Below, piece by piece: positions 35,732-44,587 of a stretch of 64,000 bases of DNA (its first letter is position 1; each line of letters starts with the position of its first letter). Origin of the DNA: Flavobacterium caseinilyticum. GTDB lineage: Bacteria > Bacteroidota > Bacteroidia > Flavobacteriales > Flavobacteriaceae. Position numbers and translations under genes: made by a program. The stretch is taken from NCBI RefSeq assembly GCF_004349085.1, contig NZ_SMFM01000002.1, positions 434,001-498,000 of the forward strand, read 5' to 3'. The notes under the pieces are model-generated. The model had not been told where the DNA came from, searched no databases, and worked only from the letters and a program-made list of their open reading frames with translations.

Positions 35732-37141
35732 ATGAAAATAGAACAAATATATACAGGATGTTTAGCACAAGGAGCGTATTACGTGACCTCAAATGGCGAA
35801 GCAGCAATTATAGATCCACTACGTGAAACAGAACCTTATATGGAAAGGTTAGAAAAAGACGGAGTAAATTTAAAGTATATTTTTGAAACCCATTTTCATG
35901 CTGATTTTGTTTCGGGACATTTAGATTTGAGTAAAAAAACAGGTGCAAAAATTGTATATGGTCCCAATGCAAAGCCAGAATTTGAATTCATTTCGGCCAA
36001 AGACAATGAGGAATTTACAATTGGTACTATCAAAATAAAAGTATTGCACACTCCCGGTCACACTATGGAGAGTACGACCTACTTAGTGATCGATGAAAAC
36101 GGAAAAGACCATGCTATTTTCTCTGGGGATACTTTATTTATTGGTGATGTAGGCCGTCCTGATTTAGCTCAAAAAGTGGCACATATGACGCAAGAAGAAT
36201 TGGCTGCAGTATTATTCCATTCATTAAGAGACAAAGTAATGACGTTAGCTGATGATGTAATTGTATATCCAGCTCACGGTGCCGGTTCTGCCTGTGGAAA
36301 AAACATGAGTAAAGAAACTATTTCAACCATTGGCGAACAAAAAGCTACCAATTATGCTTTACGCGCTAATATGACGGAAACCGAATTTGTACAAGAAGTT
36401 ACTGAAGGTTTGTTACCTCCCCCTGCCTACTTTGGTATGAATGTAGCTATGAATAAAACGGGAATTGAAAGTTTTGAAGAAGTATTCAATAATGGTATGA
36501 GAGGTATTAATGCAATAGAATTTGAAGGTGTAGTTGAAAAAACCGGAGCTTTAATTTTAGACACTAGAGATAATAGTGATTTTGCAAAAGGATATGTACC
36601 ACAATCGATAAACATCGGTATTAATGGTGATTTTGCTCCTTGGGTAGGTTCTTTAATTGCTGATGTAAAACAACCGATTGTCTTAGTTACTGAAATAGGA
36701 TTTGAAGAAGAAACAGTTACACGTTTAAGCCGTGTAGGTTTTGACAACTTACTTGGCCACTTAAAATATGGATTTCAAGCATGGAAACAATCAGGTTATG
36801 AAGTTGATAGCATCAACAGAATAACTGCAGAAAAATTTGAAAACGAAGTGAAAATTGGAGAAAGTAAAGTCATAGATGTACGCAAAAAAAGTGAATACGA
36901 AGCAGAACACGTCAATGAAGCTTACAGTCGTCCATTAGCATCTATAAACGAGTGGATAAAAGATATTAACCCAAAAGAACATTTCTACATGCATTGTGCC
37001 GGTGGATACCGTAGTATGATGGCTGCGTCAATATTACAAGCAAGAGGGTACAGGAATTTTTCTGAAATTGAGGGTGGTTTTGGAGCCATATCTAAAACAA
37101 ATGTTCCTAAAACCGATTTCGTTTGCCAAAGCAAAGTTTAA
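35732..37141 (+). CDS. Persulfide dioxygenase-rhodanese fusion 3
   Basis: A 469-residue paralogue close to copy 1, with the MBL motif THFHADFVSGH, a middle pseudo-rhodanese and a C-terminal rhodanese with Cys422 in HCAGGYRSMMAAS. It follows copy 2 by 31 bp and has no operator of its own. Confidence 0.92.
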   Translation: MKIEQIYTGCLAQGAYYVTSNGEAAIIDPLRETEPYMERLEKDGVNLKYIFETHFHADFVSGHLDLSKKTGAKIVYGPNAKPEFEFISAKDNEEFTIGTIKIKVLHTPGHTMESTTYLVIDENGKDHAIFSGDTLFIGDVGRPDLAQKVAHMTQEELAAVLFHSLRDKVMTLADDVIVYPAHGAGSACGKNMSKETISTIGEQKATNYALRANMTETEFVQEVTEGLLPPPAYFGMNVAMNKTGIESFEEVFNNGMRGINAIEFEGVVEKTGALILDTRDNSDFAKGYVPQSINIGINGDFAPWVGSLIADVKQPIVLVTEIGFEEETVTRLSRVGFDNLLGHLKYGFQAWKQSGYEVDSINRITAEKFENEVKIGESKVIDVRKKSEYEAEHVNEAYSRPLASINEWIKDINPKEHFYMHCAGGYRSMMAASILQARGYRNFSEIEGGFGAISKTNVPKTDFVCQSKV

Positions 37142-37172
37142 AAATAATAAAAAAACAATCCTTGCAATAATT

Positions 37173-37493
37173 ATGTTCAGAATACTAAAAAATATATTTT
37201 CAAAATCAGATAACTCTCAAATGGAAAACTTAATTAAAGAGGGTGCCTTACTTGTAGATGTCCGTACACCAGCAGAGTTTGCTGAAGGGAATGTAAAAGG
37301 TTCCATAAATATTCCTTTAGATCAAGTAGCAAATAAAATTGACCGATTTAAAGGAAAAAAATATATCATTGTTTTTTGTAGAAGTGGAAACCGTAGTGCT
37401 CAAGCTAAAACTATTTTAGAGCAAAAAGGCTTCAATAATATTACCAATGGTGGCACTTGGCAAGATGTTAACAACCTAATAAATAAAGGATGA
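37173..37493 (+). CDS. Single-domain rhodanese
   Basis: A 106-residue sulfurtransferase with the fold markers LLVDVRTPAEFAEG and GSINIPLDQV and catalytic Cys69 in FCRSGNRSAQ. It has no signal peptide and is probably cytoplasmic, moving sulfane sulfur between SQR, the MBL-rhodaneses and acceptors. ATG 37173 is used, because a longer frame from 37068 would overlap the end of copy 3. Its stop overlaps the ATG of the decayed paralogue (ATGA). Confidence 0.92.
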   Translation: MFRILKNIFSKSDNSQMENLIKEGALLVDVRTPAEFAEGNVKGSINIPLDQVANKIDRFKGKKYIIVFCRSGNRSAQAKTILEQKGFNNITNGGTWQDVNNLINKG

Positions 37494-37867
37494 ATTTATT
37501 AAATAAAGGAATATTATTTTTATAAGCAATTTTATAGCTGCACAAAATACTCCAAATGTATTAACTCAAACCCTATCCCAAAAAGCAAAAACAACTGAAC
37601 TAAAGAGAGTATTAAAAAAAGACCTTTGTTAATAGACGTTCGAACGCCTGATGAATTTGCTCAAGGCACTGTAAAAGGTGCAGTTAATATTCCTTTGGAT
37701 CAAATACAAAATCAATTACCAAAGTTTAAAGGTAAAAAAACATCGTTGTTTTCTGTAGAACTGGTAATCGTAGTACTCAAGCTAAAGCAATTTTAGAGCA
37801 AAATGGTGTTACTAATATTACCAATGGTGTTACCTGGCAAGATGTAAATGCAATTATAAACAAATAA
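37490..37867 (+). pseudogene. Decayed exported rhodanese paralogue with several frameshifts
   Basis: Read across frames, the segment encodes a signal-like start (MNLLNKGILFL), AISFIAAQNTPNV, a spacer ending KRVLKK, then LLIDVRTPDEFAQGTVKG with NIPLDQIQNQLPKFKGKK, and after another shift FCRTGNRSTQAKAILEQNG and TWQDVNAIINK. At least three frameshifts are needed, at or near A/T runs (about 37520, 37618 and 37740). The catalytic Cys is still encoded. It was a periplasmic version of the upstream gene, and sequencing error could explain one slip but hardly all three. Confidence 0.85.
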
Positions 37868-37884
37868 ATAACAAATACCACGCG

Positions 37885-37937
37885 AAAATAGTTCAGTTTG
37901 AAACAGATTAATGCCTGTTTTTTAAATTGGACTATTT
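37885..37937 (+). terminator. Long imperfect hairpin, probable terminator
   Basis: Outer arms near 37885-37899 and 37921-37936 match with few mismatches, and an inner AAACAG/CTGTTT stem (37901-37906 with 37915-37920) extends it, followed by T residues. Confidence 0.65.
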
Positions 37938-37956
37938 TTATTAAATACAAAAGTGT

Positions 37957-38412
37957 ATGAAATCAACATTCAAAATTTGGGAAACTAACAGAAAACTACA
38001 TATCGAATTTTTAGAACAATTTTCATTAGAACAACTCAATAAAACCCCCACTGGTTTCACAAATAATCTTATCTGGAACATTGGACATATTATAGCTACT
38101 CAACAAGGTTTAGTTTACAGATTATCCGGTTTACCTGTAACAATTTCAAAAGAATTTCACAACAAATATAAAATTGGAACATTCCCTACAAAACCAGCAA
38201 CACAAGAAGAAGTAGATGAAATAAAAAGTCTATTACTATCTCATATTCAACAAACAAGAGACGATTATGAGAGCGGAAGATTTCTAAACTTTAAGGAGTA
38301 TGTGACATCAATAGGTTTTCATTTGGCTTCAATAGAAGAAGCGATAAGTTTCAACAATTATCATGAGGCAATTCACCTTGGTTTTATGATAAATATCAAA
38401 AAATTTATTTAA
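37957..38412 (+). CDS. DinB-superfamily protein
   Basis: A 151-residue four-helix DinB_2 protein with the metal-binding histidines visible in WNIGHIIA (near residue 48) and NYHEAIHLGFM (near residue 140). Members act as metal-dependent thiol transferases, for example bacillithiol or mycothiol S-transferases. Role here is unknown, but a thiol transferase would suit the sulfur context. Confidence 0.8.
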   Translation: MKSTFKIWETNRKLHIEFLEQFSLEQLNKTPTGFTNNLIWNIGHIIATQQGLVYRLSGLPVTISKEFHNKYKIGTFPTKPATQEEVDEIKSLLLSHIQQTRDDYESGRFLNFKEYVTSIGFHLASIEEAISFNNYHEAIHLGFMINIKKFI

Positions 38413-38421
38413 TTCAAAAGT

Positions 38422-38637
38422 ATGCTAAATACAATGTTCACAAATTGGAGTTTCATTAGAGCCATTCGACTGATTCTGGGTATAATAGTAATCTCACAAG
38501 CTATATTTACCAAAAATTATTTATTCGTCATCCCGGGTGTTTTATTTACAGGCATGGCCCTTTTCAACACAGGATGTTGTGGCAGCAATGGTTGTGCTAT
38601 TCCAAAATCAAAAAAACAGGGCTATGGAAAAGAGTAA
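38422..38637 (+). CDS. DUF2892-like small membrane protein
   Basis: A 71-residue protein with two membrane helices and a cysteine-rich loop, NTGCCGSNGCAIPKS, after the second helix. It resembles the membrane part of YgaP-type proteins, which normally carry a rhodanese domain. It overlaps the thioredoxin gene by 14 bp, so they are coupled and probably work together on thiol or sulfane sulfur. Confidence 0.75.
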   Translation: MLNTMFTNWSFIRAIRLILGIIVISQAIFTKNYLFVIPGVLFTGMALFNTGCCGSNGCAIPKSKKQGYGKE

Positions 38638-38929
38638 TTTTAAAGATACTATTCATTCAGAAAACCCAGTTCTAGTTGATTTCTTTGCCACCTGGTGTGG
38701 TCCTTGCCAAATGCTAACTCCTGTTTTACAACAAGTAAAAGACCGTCTGGGAAAACGCGTTACTGTAATCAAAATAGATGTTGATAAAAATGTTAAAATA
38801 GCAGCAAAATATAAAGTTCGTGGCGTCCCTACATTACTACTATTTCAAAATGGAAAGCAATTGTGGAGACAATCCGGTGTTTTGTCAACTGACGAAATAA
38901 TAAATGTCATTTTAGAAAAAAGTAATTAA
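38624..38929 (+). CDS. trxA: Thioredoxin
   Basis: A 101-residue thioredoxin with the active site Cys25-Gly-Pro-Cys28 (FFATWCGPCQM) and the cis-Pro in RGVPTLLLF. The frame can be extended upstream to 38537, but the ATG at 38624 gives the normal N-terminus. It reduces disulfides or persulfides. Confidence 0.92.
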   Translation: MEKSNFKDTIHSENPVLVDFFATWCGPCQMLTPVLQQVKDRLGKRVTVIKIDVDKNVKIAAKYKVRGVPTLLLFQNGKQLWRQSGVLSTDEIINVILEKSN

Positions 38930-39305
38930 ATAATATAAATAGCAGTTATCATTACTGAAATTGAAATAGTAATCAAAATTATTTCAAATATGTATTCTAC
39001 CTAGATATAGACTGTATTCCTGCAACTTAATCACTACACAAAAACTGTTAATTCAACTTAAAATACTGGATTAAAAAAATATCTATTGTGAAATATAACT
39101 GTGAAATTTTAAAAATACGAAAAACTAAAAATAGTGTCGGTTAAAAAAATTATGGAAAAAATAAAAAAAATCCCAAAGGAATAATTTTTGCTGTAGTTAT
39201 AGGACTATTTGTACTAGTAGTTTATAATTATTTTACTTTTTTTAATAGTATTCTATTAGAGATCACTCCATAATATAACTACAAAAATATTATAATTTGA
39301 CACGA
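38930..39305. other. Intergenic stretch with a frame-broken small membrane ORF
   Basis: An ATG at 39152 starts MEKIKK and stops after ten codons, but one base slip in the A-run at about 39164 joins it to GIIFAVVIGLFVLVVYNY and a short tail ending at 39273. This looks like the relic of a small single-span membrane protein. Nothing else is recognisable. Confidence 0.4.
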
Positions 39306-39350
39306 TGTGACTTTTGTTACATAGATTTTTATTTTTACGAACTACTTTTA
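39306..39350 (+). promoter_or_regulatory. Crp-type operator and promoter of the DUF2892-DUF202 pair
   Basis: TGTGACTTTTGTTACA at 39306-39321 with the -7 element TACTTTTA ending at 39350, 36.5 bp from the centre. Confidence 0.84.
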
Positions 39351-39381
39351 TAAATATGAAATAGATTACTATGAAAAAAAT

Positions 39382-39570
39382 ATGGGTACTGTTGATAAAA
39401 TCATTCGTTCTGCATGTGCTATTCTTGTTGGAGTACTATACTTTACCGGCTTAATTAATGGCACATTAGCAATTGTACTTGGAGCTTTTTCGGGTATTTT
39501 CATTCTAACATCGTTTGCCAGTTTTTGCCCTTTGTATTTGCCATTTGGAATAAATACACGAAAAAAATGA
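39382..39570 (+). CDS. DUF2892 (YgaP-like) membrane protein
   Basis: A 62-residue protein with the family start MGTVDKIIRSA, two membrane helices and the SFCPLYLPFGINT ending. The family is often linked to rhodanese or sulfide oxidation genes. An ATG 11 bp upstream (39371) followed by an A run would restore a common longer start (MKKNMGTVDK) if one A were added, suggesting a slip in the run. The frame itself is intact from 39382. Confidence 0.85.
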   Translation: MGTVDKIIRSACAILVGVLYFTGLINGTLAIVLGAFSGIFILTSFASFCPLYLPFGINTRKK

Positions 39571-39872
39571 AAACCGATAACGCACTTAATAAAGATTTAA
39601 TCTTAAGGGAAAGGTTAGCATTACAACGAACTATTTTAGCTAATCAATCTACTTTCTTGGCATTTTTAAGAACATCAATGTACTTCTTGATAGCAGGTTT
39701 GAGTTTGAGAAATTTATTGAAAATTGAAAATAGTCTAATTATAGAGATTTTACTTTTTATCACTTCTTTTGTGATTTTTGTATTTGGAACAATCAACTAT
39801 TTCAAACATAAAATATCAATTTCAGAAAATAAAAAACATATTGGAGATTACCATCTAGAATATTATAAGTAA
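39567..39872 (+). CDS. DUF202 membrane protein
   Basis: A 101-residue protein with the DUF202 pattern: a charged start (LILRERLALQRTILANQST), then two membrane helices. It overlaps the DUF2892 stop by four bases (ATGA). Function is unknown. Confidence 0.85.
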   Translation: MKTDNALNKDLILRERLALQRTILANQSTFLAFLRTSMYFLIAGLSLRNLLKIENSLIIEILLFITSFVIFVFGTINYFKHKISISENKKHIGDYHLEYYK

Positions 39873-40060
39873 TTCTATCCCATTTTTTTTTAACCTTATA
39901 AATATTTATAAAAATAATAATTAAAAAAAATGTTCCCTTTTTTACTCAAGAAATACTAAAAACATTAGTTGGCAGTAAGTCTATAATATTTGGGTTAAAA
40001 AATAAGAAATAATTAATAAAAAGATACTCAATAAAGATTCAGCAATTTATAAAGAAAGAA

Positions 40061-40633
40061 ATGAACGGGAAAGTACAAAAAAAATCAACACTTCAAAATA
40101 TTGCTTTAATAGCATTTTTAGCGCTACTACTATTCAGTCCTCTTGGCACCATAATAAAAGTACAACTAAATCGTATATTTGCTTTTTCGCCTTCAACGAT
40201 TACTGAAACTGATCAAAAAAAACTTTCAAATTACCAATGGAAATTAAAAGACGCCACCGGAAAGATTGTGTTATTAGAAGCATATAAAGGAAAAATAGTA
40301 TTCATTAATTTCTGGGCCACTTGGTGTCCTCCATGTATTGCCGAAATGCCAAGCATGCAGAAGTTATATGCTGACTACCAAGATAAAATTGTTTTTTTAT
40401 TCGTCACGACTGATTCCTTCGAAAAAGCAAATACTTTTTTAATCAAAGAAAGTTTAGACCTTCCGGTATATCAATCTTTATCAGACCCTCCTTCAGAAAT
40501 GGACTCGTCAACGATACCCGCTACTTATCTTATTGATAAACAAAACAATTTAGTTTTAGCAAAAATTGGTGCTGCTGATTGGAATAGTGATTCGTTTAGA
40601 AAAAAATTAGATAGTTTGCTGAAAAAAAATTAA
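40061..40633 (+). CDS. TlpA-like membrane-anchored thioredoxin
   Basis: A 190-residue protein with one N-terminal membrane anchor (about residues 11-30) and a periplasmic TlpA/ResA-type thioredoxin domain with Cys89-Pro-Pro-Cys92 (FWATWCPPCIAEMP). It would reduce disulfides in the periplasm, for example during cytochrome c maturation or copper-site assembly. That is consistent with the many cytochromes c nearby. Confidence 0.9.
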   Translation: MNGKVQKKSTLQNIALIAFLALLLFSPLGTIIKVQLNRIFAFSPSTITETDQKKLSNYQWKLKDATGKIVLLEAYKGKIVFINFWATWCPPCIAEMPSMQKLYADYQDKIVFLFVTTDSFEKANTFLIKESLDLPVYQSLSDPPSEMDSSTIPATYLIDKQNNLVLAKIGAADWNSDSFRKKLDSLLKKN

Positions 40634-40703
40634 AAATTAACAAGTAAAAAAACATTAAACTAATAAAACAGAATGATTGAATTTCAATGTAAATTAACTT
40701 TTC

Positions 40704-40708
40704 GGAGG
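40704..40708 (+). promoter_or_regulatory. Shine-Dalgarno-like GGAGG
   Basis: GGAGG lies six bases before the ATG at 40715. Strong Shine-Dalgarno sequences are rare in this phylum and in this window, so its presence is notable and supports the 40715 start. Confidence 0.6.
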
Positions 40709-40714
40709 AATTGA

Positions 40715-41458
40715 ATGAATTATAAAACAAGAATGACTACAGAATTTACTATAAATGGAATGACTTGCAATGGATGCAGAACTACTGTCGAGGAAATACT
40801 TTCCAAAGTGGAAGGGGTTTCACAAGCAATTGTAATTTTAGAAACTGAAACAGCAACGATACACGCCAATAATGAAATAAAATTGGATGAATTAGTAAGA
40901 GCCTTAGCTCAGAAACCAAAATTTACAATTTTAAAGAAAGAAACTATAGTTCCACTAATTGAAAACCCTGAAATTAAAAAATCTTGGTTAGCTACTTATT
41001 TTCCATTACTGCTCATTGTAGCATTTATCAGTGGAATTTCACTTATCACTTCATATCAAAATGAAACTATAAAATGGATGTCATTTATGAATAGTTTTAT
41101 GGCTGGTTTTTTTATTGTTTTTTCATTTTTCAAATTATTAAACTTGAAAGGTTTTGCCAGTAGTTATGCTATGTATGATATTTTGGCTAAGAAAATTCCT
41201 GTTTATGGATTTATTTACCCATTTATTGAATTGGGTTTAGGACTCGCCTATCTCATCAACTACAACCCAAAATTAATCAATACCATTACTTTAATTGTAT
41301 TAACTATTAGCATAATAGGTGTTATAGAAAGTAATCTAAATAAACGAAAAATAAAATGTGCTTGTTTGGGTTCCGTATTTAATTTGCCTATGAGTACCGT
41401 AACTATTATTGAAGATCTAGTTATGATTTTAATGGCACTCTTTATGATTTTTAGTTGA
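40715..41458 (+). CDS. Heavy-metal-associated domain fused to a MauE/DoxX-like membrane domain
   Basis: A 247-residue protein. Residues about 7-72 form an HMA domain with the metal site Cys18-x-x-Cys21 (GMTCNGC). Residues about 90-245 contain four membrane helices similar to MauE-type proteins, including a GLAYLIN segment and a conserved KCACLG motif in the last loop. The fusion probably receives Cu(I) or another soft metal and passes it to a membrane or redox partner. A second ATG at 40733 is possible. Confidence 0.82.
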   Translation: MNYKTRMTTEFTINGMTCNGCRTTVEEILSKVEGVSQAIVILETETATIHANNEIKLDELVRALAQKPKFTILKKETIVPLIENPEIKKSWLATYFPLLLIVAFISGISLITSYQNETIKWMSFMNSFMAGFFIVFSFFKLLNLKGFASSYAMYDILAKKIPVYGFIYPFIELGLGLAYLINYNPKLINTITLIVLTISIIGVIESNLNKRKIKCACLGSVFNLPMSTVTIIEDLVMILMALFMIFS

Positions 41459-41508
41459 TTTTTTATAAAAAAAATTGATTTAATTGTTTAGAACAATAAA
41501 TTTATACC

Positions 41509-41847
41509 ATGAAATATTTTGCGTATATATTATGTTTTTATTTAACTACTCTAACTGCACTCCCATCTGTTAGAGTATTAAAGATGCAATTTATTGAAAG
41601 AAATCAATCCGCATGTTCTACAACTAATACAGTTGATAATTCCCAATCAAGTTGTGAAAAGGGAAATTTTATAATGAATTTAAACTTTAGTCCCACACAA
41701 TGCATTAGGGAGCAATTCATACCATTTATTTCAGTTACACCTTTATTTGAAACGATTAAAAAAGAGAAATCCAATTACGAAAAGATTTTTATCTCCCAAT
41801 ATTTCAACTCCATTTGGCAACCGCCAAAGATTATTTCTTTAGTTTAA
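41509..41847 (+). CDS. Small secreted protein of the IWQPP group
   Basis: A 112-residue protein with an N-terminal hydrophobic segment, cysteines near residues 36 and 49 and the C-terminal SIWQPPKIISLV. It matches the layout of the product at 45297-45662 (NTIWQPPEINS) and more loosely that at 20953-21342. It lies beside the HMA protein, suggesting metal handling. No named family. Confidence 0.65.
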   Translation: MKYFAYILCFYLTTLTALPSVRVLKMQFIERNQSACSTTNTVDNSQSSCEKGNFIMNLNFSPTQCIREQFIPFISVTPLFETIKKEKSNYEKIFISQYFNSIWQPPKIISLV

Positions 41848-41922
41848 TACCCCTCTAAATAAAAAGGAACAAAGCCCATAACAGTTTGCTAGTTATGAGG
41901 CAATACTATAATATATACCTAA

Positions 41923-42288
41923 ATGAAAACTAAAATAATAATTACAAGCATGATAGCCTTATTCGCTTTTTCAAGCTTTCAACTTATAGACAACAGTCAA
42001 AATTATAAGAGTATCATAAAAAACACAAACAAAAATTTTGATTTAAAAAAGCACAAATCCTATTTTTCACAAGCAATGGTGAGTTGCGCAAAGTGTCACG
42101 ATTGTCAAAACGAGAATCCGATTGTTCAAGATAGTACCAGAATTAGTATACAAGATTATTCTGAAAATTTTAATAAAAAATCAATTCAGGTTTCAAAAAC
42201 TCAAACTCAAACCAAACAAGTCAACATCGAAAAAACTAATTTGAACTATGTTCAAAATACGGATAATTTAAAAACGCAATTAAAATGA
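41923..42288 (+). CDS. Small exported protein with a CxxCH motif
   Basis: A 121-residue protein with a signal peptide of about 20 residues and SCAKCHDCQN near residues 54-63, a possible heme c or metal site (Cys55, Cys58, His59, Cys61). No other cytochrome features, such as a distal Met, are visible, so metal binding is as likely as heme. It overlaps the next gene by four bases (ATGA) and is translated with it. Confidence 0.65.
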   Translation: MKTKIIITSMIALFAFSSFQLIDNSQNYKSIIKNTNKNFDLKKHKSYFSQAMVSCAKCHDCQNENPIVQDSTRISIQDYSENFNKKSIQVSKTQTQTKQVNIEKTNLNYVQNTDNLKTQLK

Positions 42289-43886
42289 AAAAATACATTT
42301 TTATAATCATACTGCTGCTTTCCTTCAAAGCAACAGTAGCACAAAATTCGTTTTCTTATGATGTGCAACTTACCCCCATTGCTATAGCTAATCTACCTGG
42401 ATTACATTCTTATGTTTTTGCACAACATAATGGTAAATGGCTTGTAATTGGAGGACGAAAAGATGGCATTCATGCCAGACAACCTTTCAATGCATTTCCT
42501 CAAACACAAAACAATACCGATATTTATGTGATTGATGTAAATACAAAACAATTGTGGTCAGCTTCTTTAAATTCACTAACAGCTGGAATTGCAGAACAAT
42601 TACAGTCTACCAATATGAATTTTCACCAAGATAGAAATACATTGTATATTATTGGAGGTTATGCTTTTTCAGCAACTGCAGATGATCATATTACATTTGA
42701 CAAACTAACTTCAGTCGATGTTCCTAACCTAATTACAGCAGTAATTGCAGGAACTCCAATTACACCCTATTTTAAACAAATTTCTGATCCTATTTTTCAG
42801 AATACTGGTGGGCAATTAGGTAAAATCGGCCCTGATTTTTATTTAGTAGGTGGACAGGTTTTTACAGGTAGATATAACCCAAATAATGGAGGTTCTTTTG
42901 TACAATCCTATTTAAGTCAAATTCAAAAATTTACCATTGACAATTCTGGAATACAATTAAGTTATGATAATTATTCAACGGTTACTGATGCTGTTAACTT
43001 GCATCGAAGAGATTATAACTTAGTTCCTCAAGTCTTTCCAAACGGAGAAGAAGGCTACACTATTTCTTCAGGGGTTTTTCAAATCAATGCTGATTTACCT
43101 TTTCTCTATCCTGTAGACATTAAAAGCAGCGGCTATTTTCCACAAACACAATTTAACCAATATTTAAGCAACTATCACTCCGGAAAAGTAGGTTTATACG
43201 ACCAAACAGAAAACCAAATGCATACTGTTTTTTTTGGAGGAATTAGCCAATATTATTATAATGGAACAACTTTAATCCAAGATAATAATGTCCCATTTGT
43301 AAAAACAATCAGTAGAGTTACCCGACTTGCAGATGGTACTTTAACAGAACACAATCTACCGATAGAAATGCCTAATCTTAAAGGTGCAGGCGCAGAATTT
43401 ATTCCAAACACCAATCTGCCACACTATGAAAATGAGGTAATTAAGTTGAGTGAAATATCGGATGATGAATTTATAATTGGTCATATCTATGGGGGAATTC
43501 AAAGTCCGACTATTAGCGCTTTTACGGATAATGAAACTACTGTTACTTCTGCTGACCCCACTATTTATGAAGTTAAGCTAATTAAGAATACGAACTTGAG
43601 CGTGGTTACAATCGACGGAAAAAACCCCTTTACTTTTACTGTTTCACCAAATCCTACCGCTAATAAAATCGTTAAAATTCAATTTAATCTACCTTACCTA
43701 GCCACTTTAGATTATTTCATTTCATCGCTAGACGGAAAAATATTGGATGACGGTGAAATTGAAGGAGTAAAAATTGGGAATAATACCATGAACTTTAGTT
43801 TAGAAAATGCAAATACGCAAATGGTACTACTTACATTTATTTTCGATCACAAATTTTATGTTTCACAGAAAGTACTAGTAAATTAA
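42285..43886 (+). CDS. Secreted protein with type IX secretion sorting domain
   Basis: A 533-residue protein with a signal peptide ending VAQ, repeats that resemble Kelch blades (WLVIGGRKDG, LYIIGGYAFS, FYLVGGQVF, TVFFGGIS) over residues 40-430, and a C-terminal T9SS type A domain (FTVSPNPTANKI near residue 450, ending SQKVLVN). The cell should export it to the surface or medium. The Kelch-like propeller may bind a ligand, but no enzyme motif is seen. Confidence 0.82.
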   Translation: MKKYIFIIILLLSFKATVAQNSFSYDVQLTPIAIANLPGLHSYVFAQHNGKWLVIGGRKDGIHARQPFNAFPQTQNNTDIYVIDVNTKQLWSASLNSLTAGIAEQLQSTNMNFHQDRNTLYIIGGYAFSATADDHITFDKLTSVDVPNLITAVIAGTPITPYFKQISDPIFQNTGGQLGKIGPDFYLVGGQVFTGRYNPNNGGSFVQSYLSQIQKFTIDNSGIQLSYDNYSTVTDAVNLHRRDYNLVPQVFPNGEEGYTISSGVFQINADLPFLYPVDIKSSGYFPQTQFNQYLSNYHSGKVGLYDQTENQMHTVFFGGISQYYYNGTTLIQDNNVPFVKTISRVTRLADGTLTEHNLPIEMPNLKGAGAEFIPNTNLPHYENEVIKLSEISDDEFIIGHIYGGIQSPTISAFTDNETTVTSADPTIYEVKLIKNTNLSVVTIDGKNPFTFTVSPNPTANKIVKIQFNLPYLATLDYFISSLDGKILDDGEIEGVKIGNNTMNFSLENANTQMVLLTFIFDHKFYVSQKVLVN

Positions 43887-43912
43887 TTCCTCTTTAATAA
43901 AAAAACACAAAA

Positions 43913-44335
43913 ATGAAAAATTTCAAATATATAATAGTCTTATTTACACTTATAGGTTTTACCTCTTGTTCAAATGATAATGAAACGTACGCTACTAATG
44001 GAGAAACAATTTTTAGAACAGGAGTAAATATACATGGTGCTGTTTTACAAGATATTTCGCAATCTGAAATAAAAAAAGTACATGGATGTGCAAATTGTCA
44101 TGGAGATAACGGTAAAGGTAAATTTAGAGGTGGCGGAGACAAACAAACAGGCTCAATTACCTACTATGACTTGACAAACACTTCCATTTATACTCCCGTT
44201 TATAATGATGATTTGATTAAACGCTTTATTGATAGCGAAACCAAGAGCGATGATACTCATGCAAATACTGGCGTGGTGTATGTAATGAAAGAAACAGATA
44301 AAATCGACTTAATCAATTTTCTTAAGACTTTATAA
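43913..44335 (+). CDS. Cytochrome c lipoprotein
   Basis: A 140-residue lipoprotein with lipobox GFTSC (Cys20) and one heme site CANCH (VHGCANCHGDNGKG), followed by a distal Met candidate near the C-terminus (VYVMKETDK). It lies 26 bp after the T9SS protein and may be its partner. Confidence 0.82.
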   Translation: MKNFKYIIVLFTLIGFTSCSNDNETYATNGETIFRTGVNIHGAVLQDISQSEIKKVHGCANCHGDNGKGKFRGGGDKQTGSITYYDLTNTSIYTPVYNDDLIKRFIDSETKSDDTHANTGVVYVMKETDKIDLINFLKTL

Positions 44336-44515
44336 AAAACTATCAAGCATCTTTAAATATTATTTTTCCATTTAATCATGGCACAGTTAAGTCTTTTAAA
44401 TGCAAAAAAGGAAAAGAAAGTTCTCTTCCTCTCCTAATTATTTTACAATAGGTTTGCTGCTAATCAAAAGTGATTAAAATTAATATTTACTTAAGACTCT
44501 TTTTTAAATTCTATA

Positions 44516-44560
44516 AGTGACTATTGTTACATTTAAAAAAGAGTTCTTTTAATAAATTTA
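44516..44560 (+). promoter_or_regulatory. Crp-type operator and promoter of the DUF2202 gene
   Basis: AGTGACTATTGTTACA at 44516-44531 with the -7 element TAAATTTA ending at 44560, 36.5 bp from the centre. Confidence 0.8.
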
Positions 44561-44587
44561 CTTCATATTAATCCAAAAAATATAATT

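Noticed and set aside
40061..40633. Crp-type operator before the TlpA-like gene
   Set aside because: A TAATATTTG element exists near 39984-39992, but the sequence 36.5 bp upstream has no palindrome.
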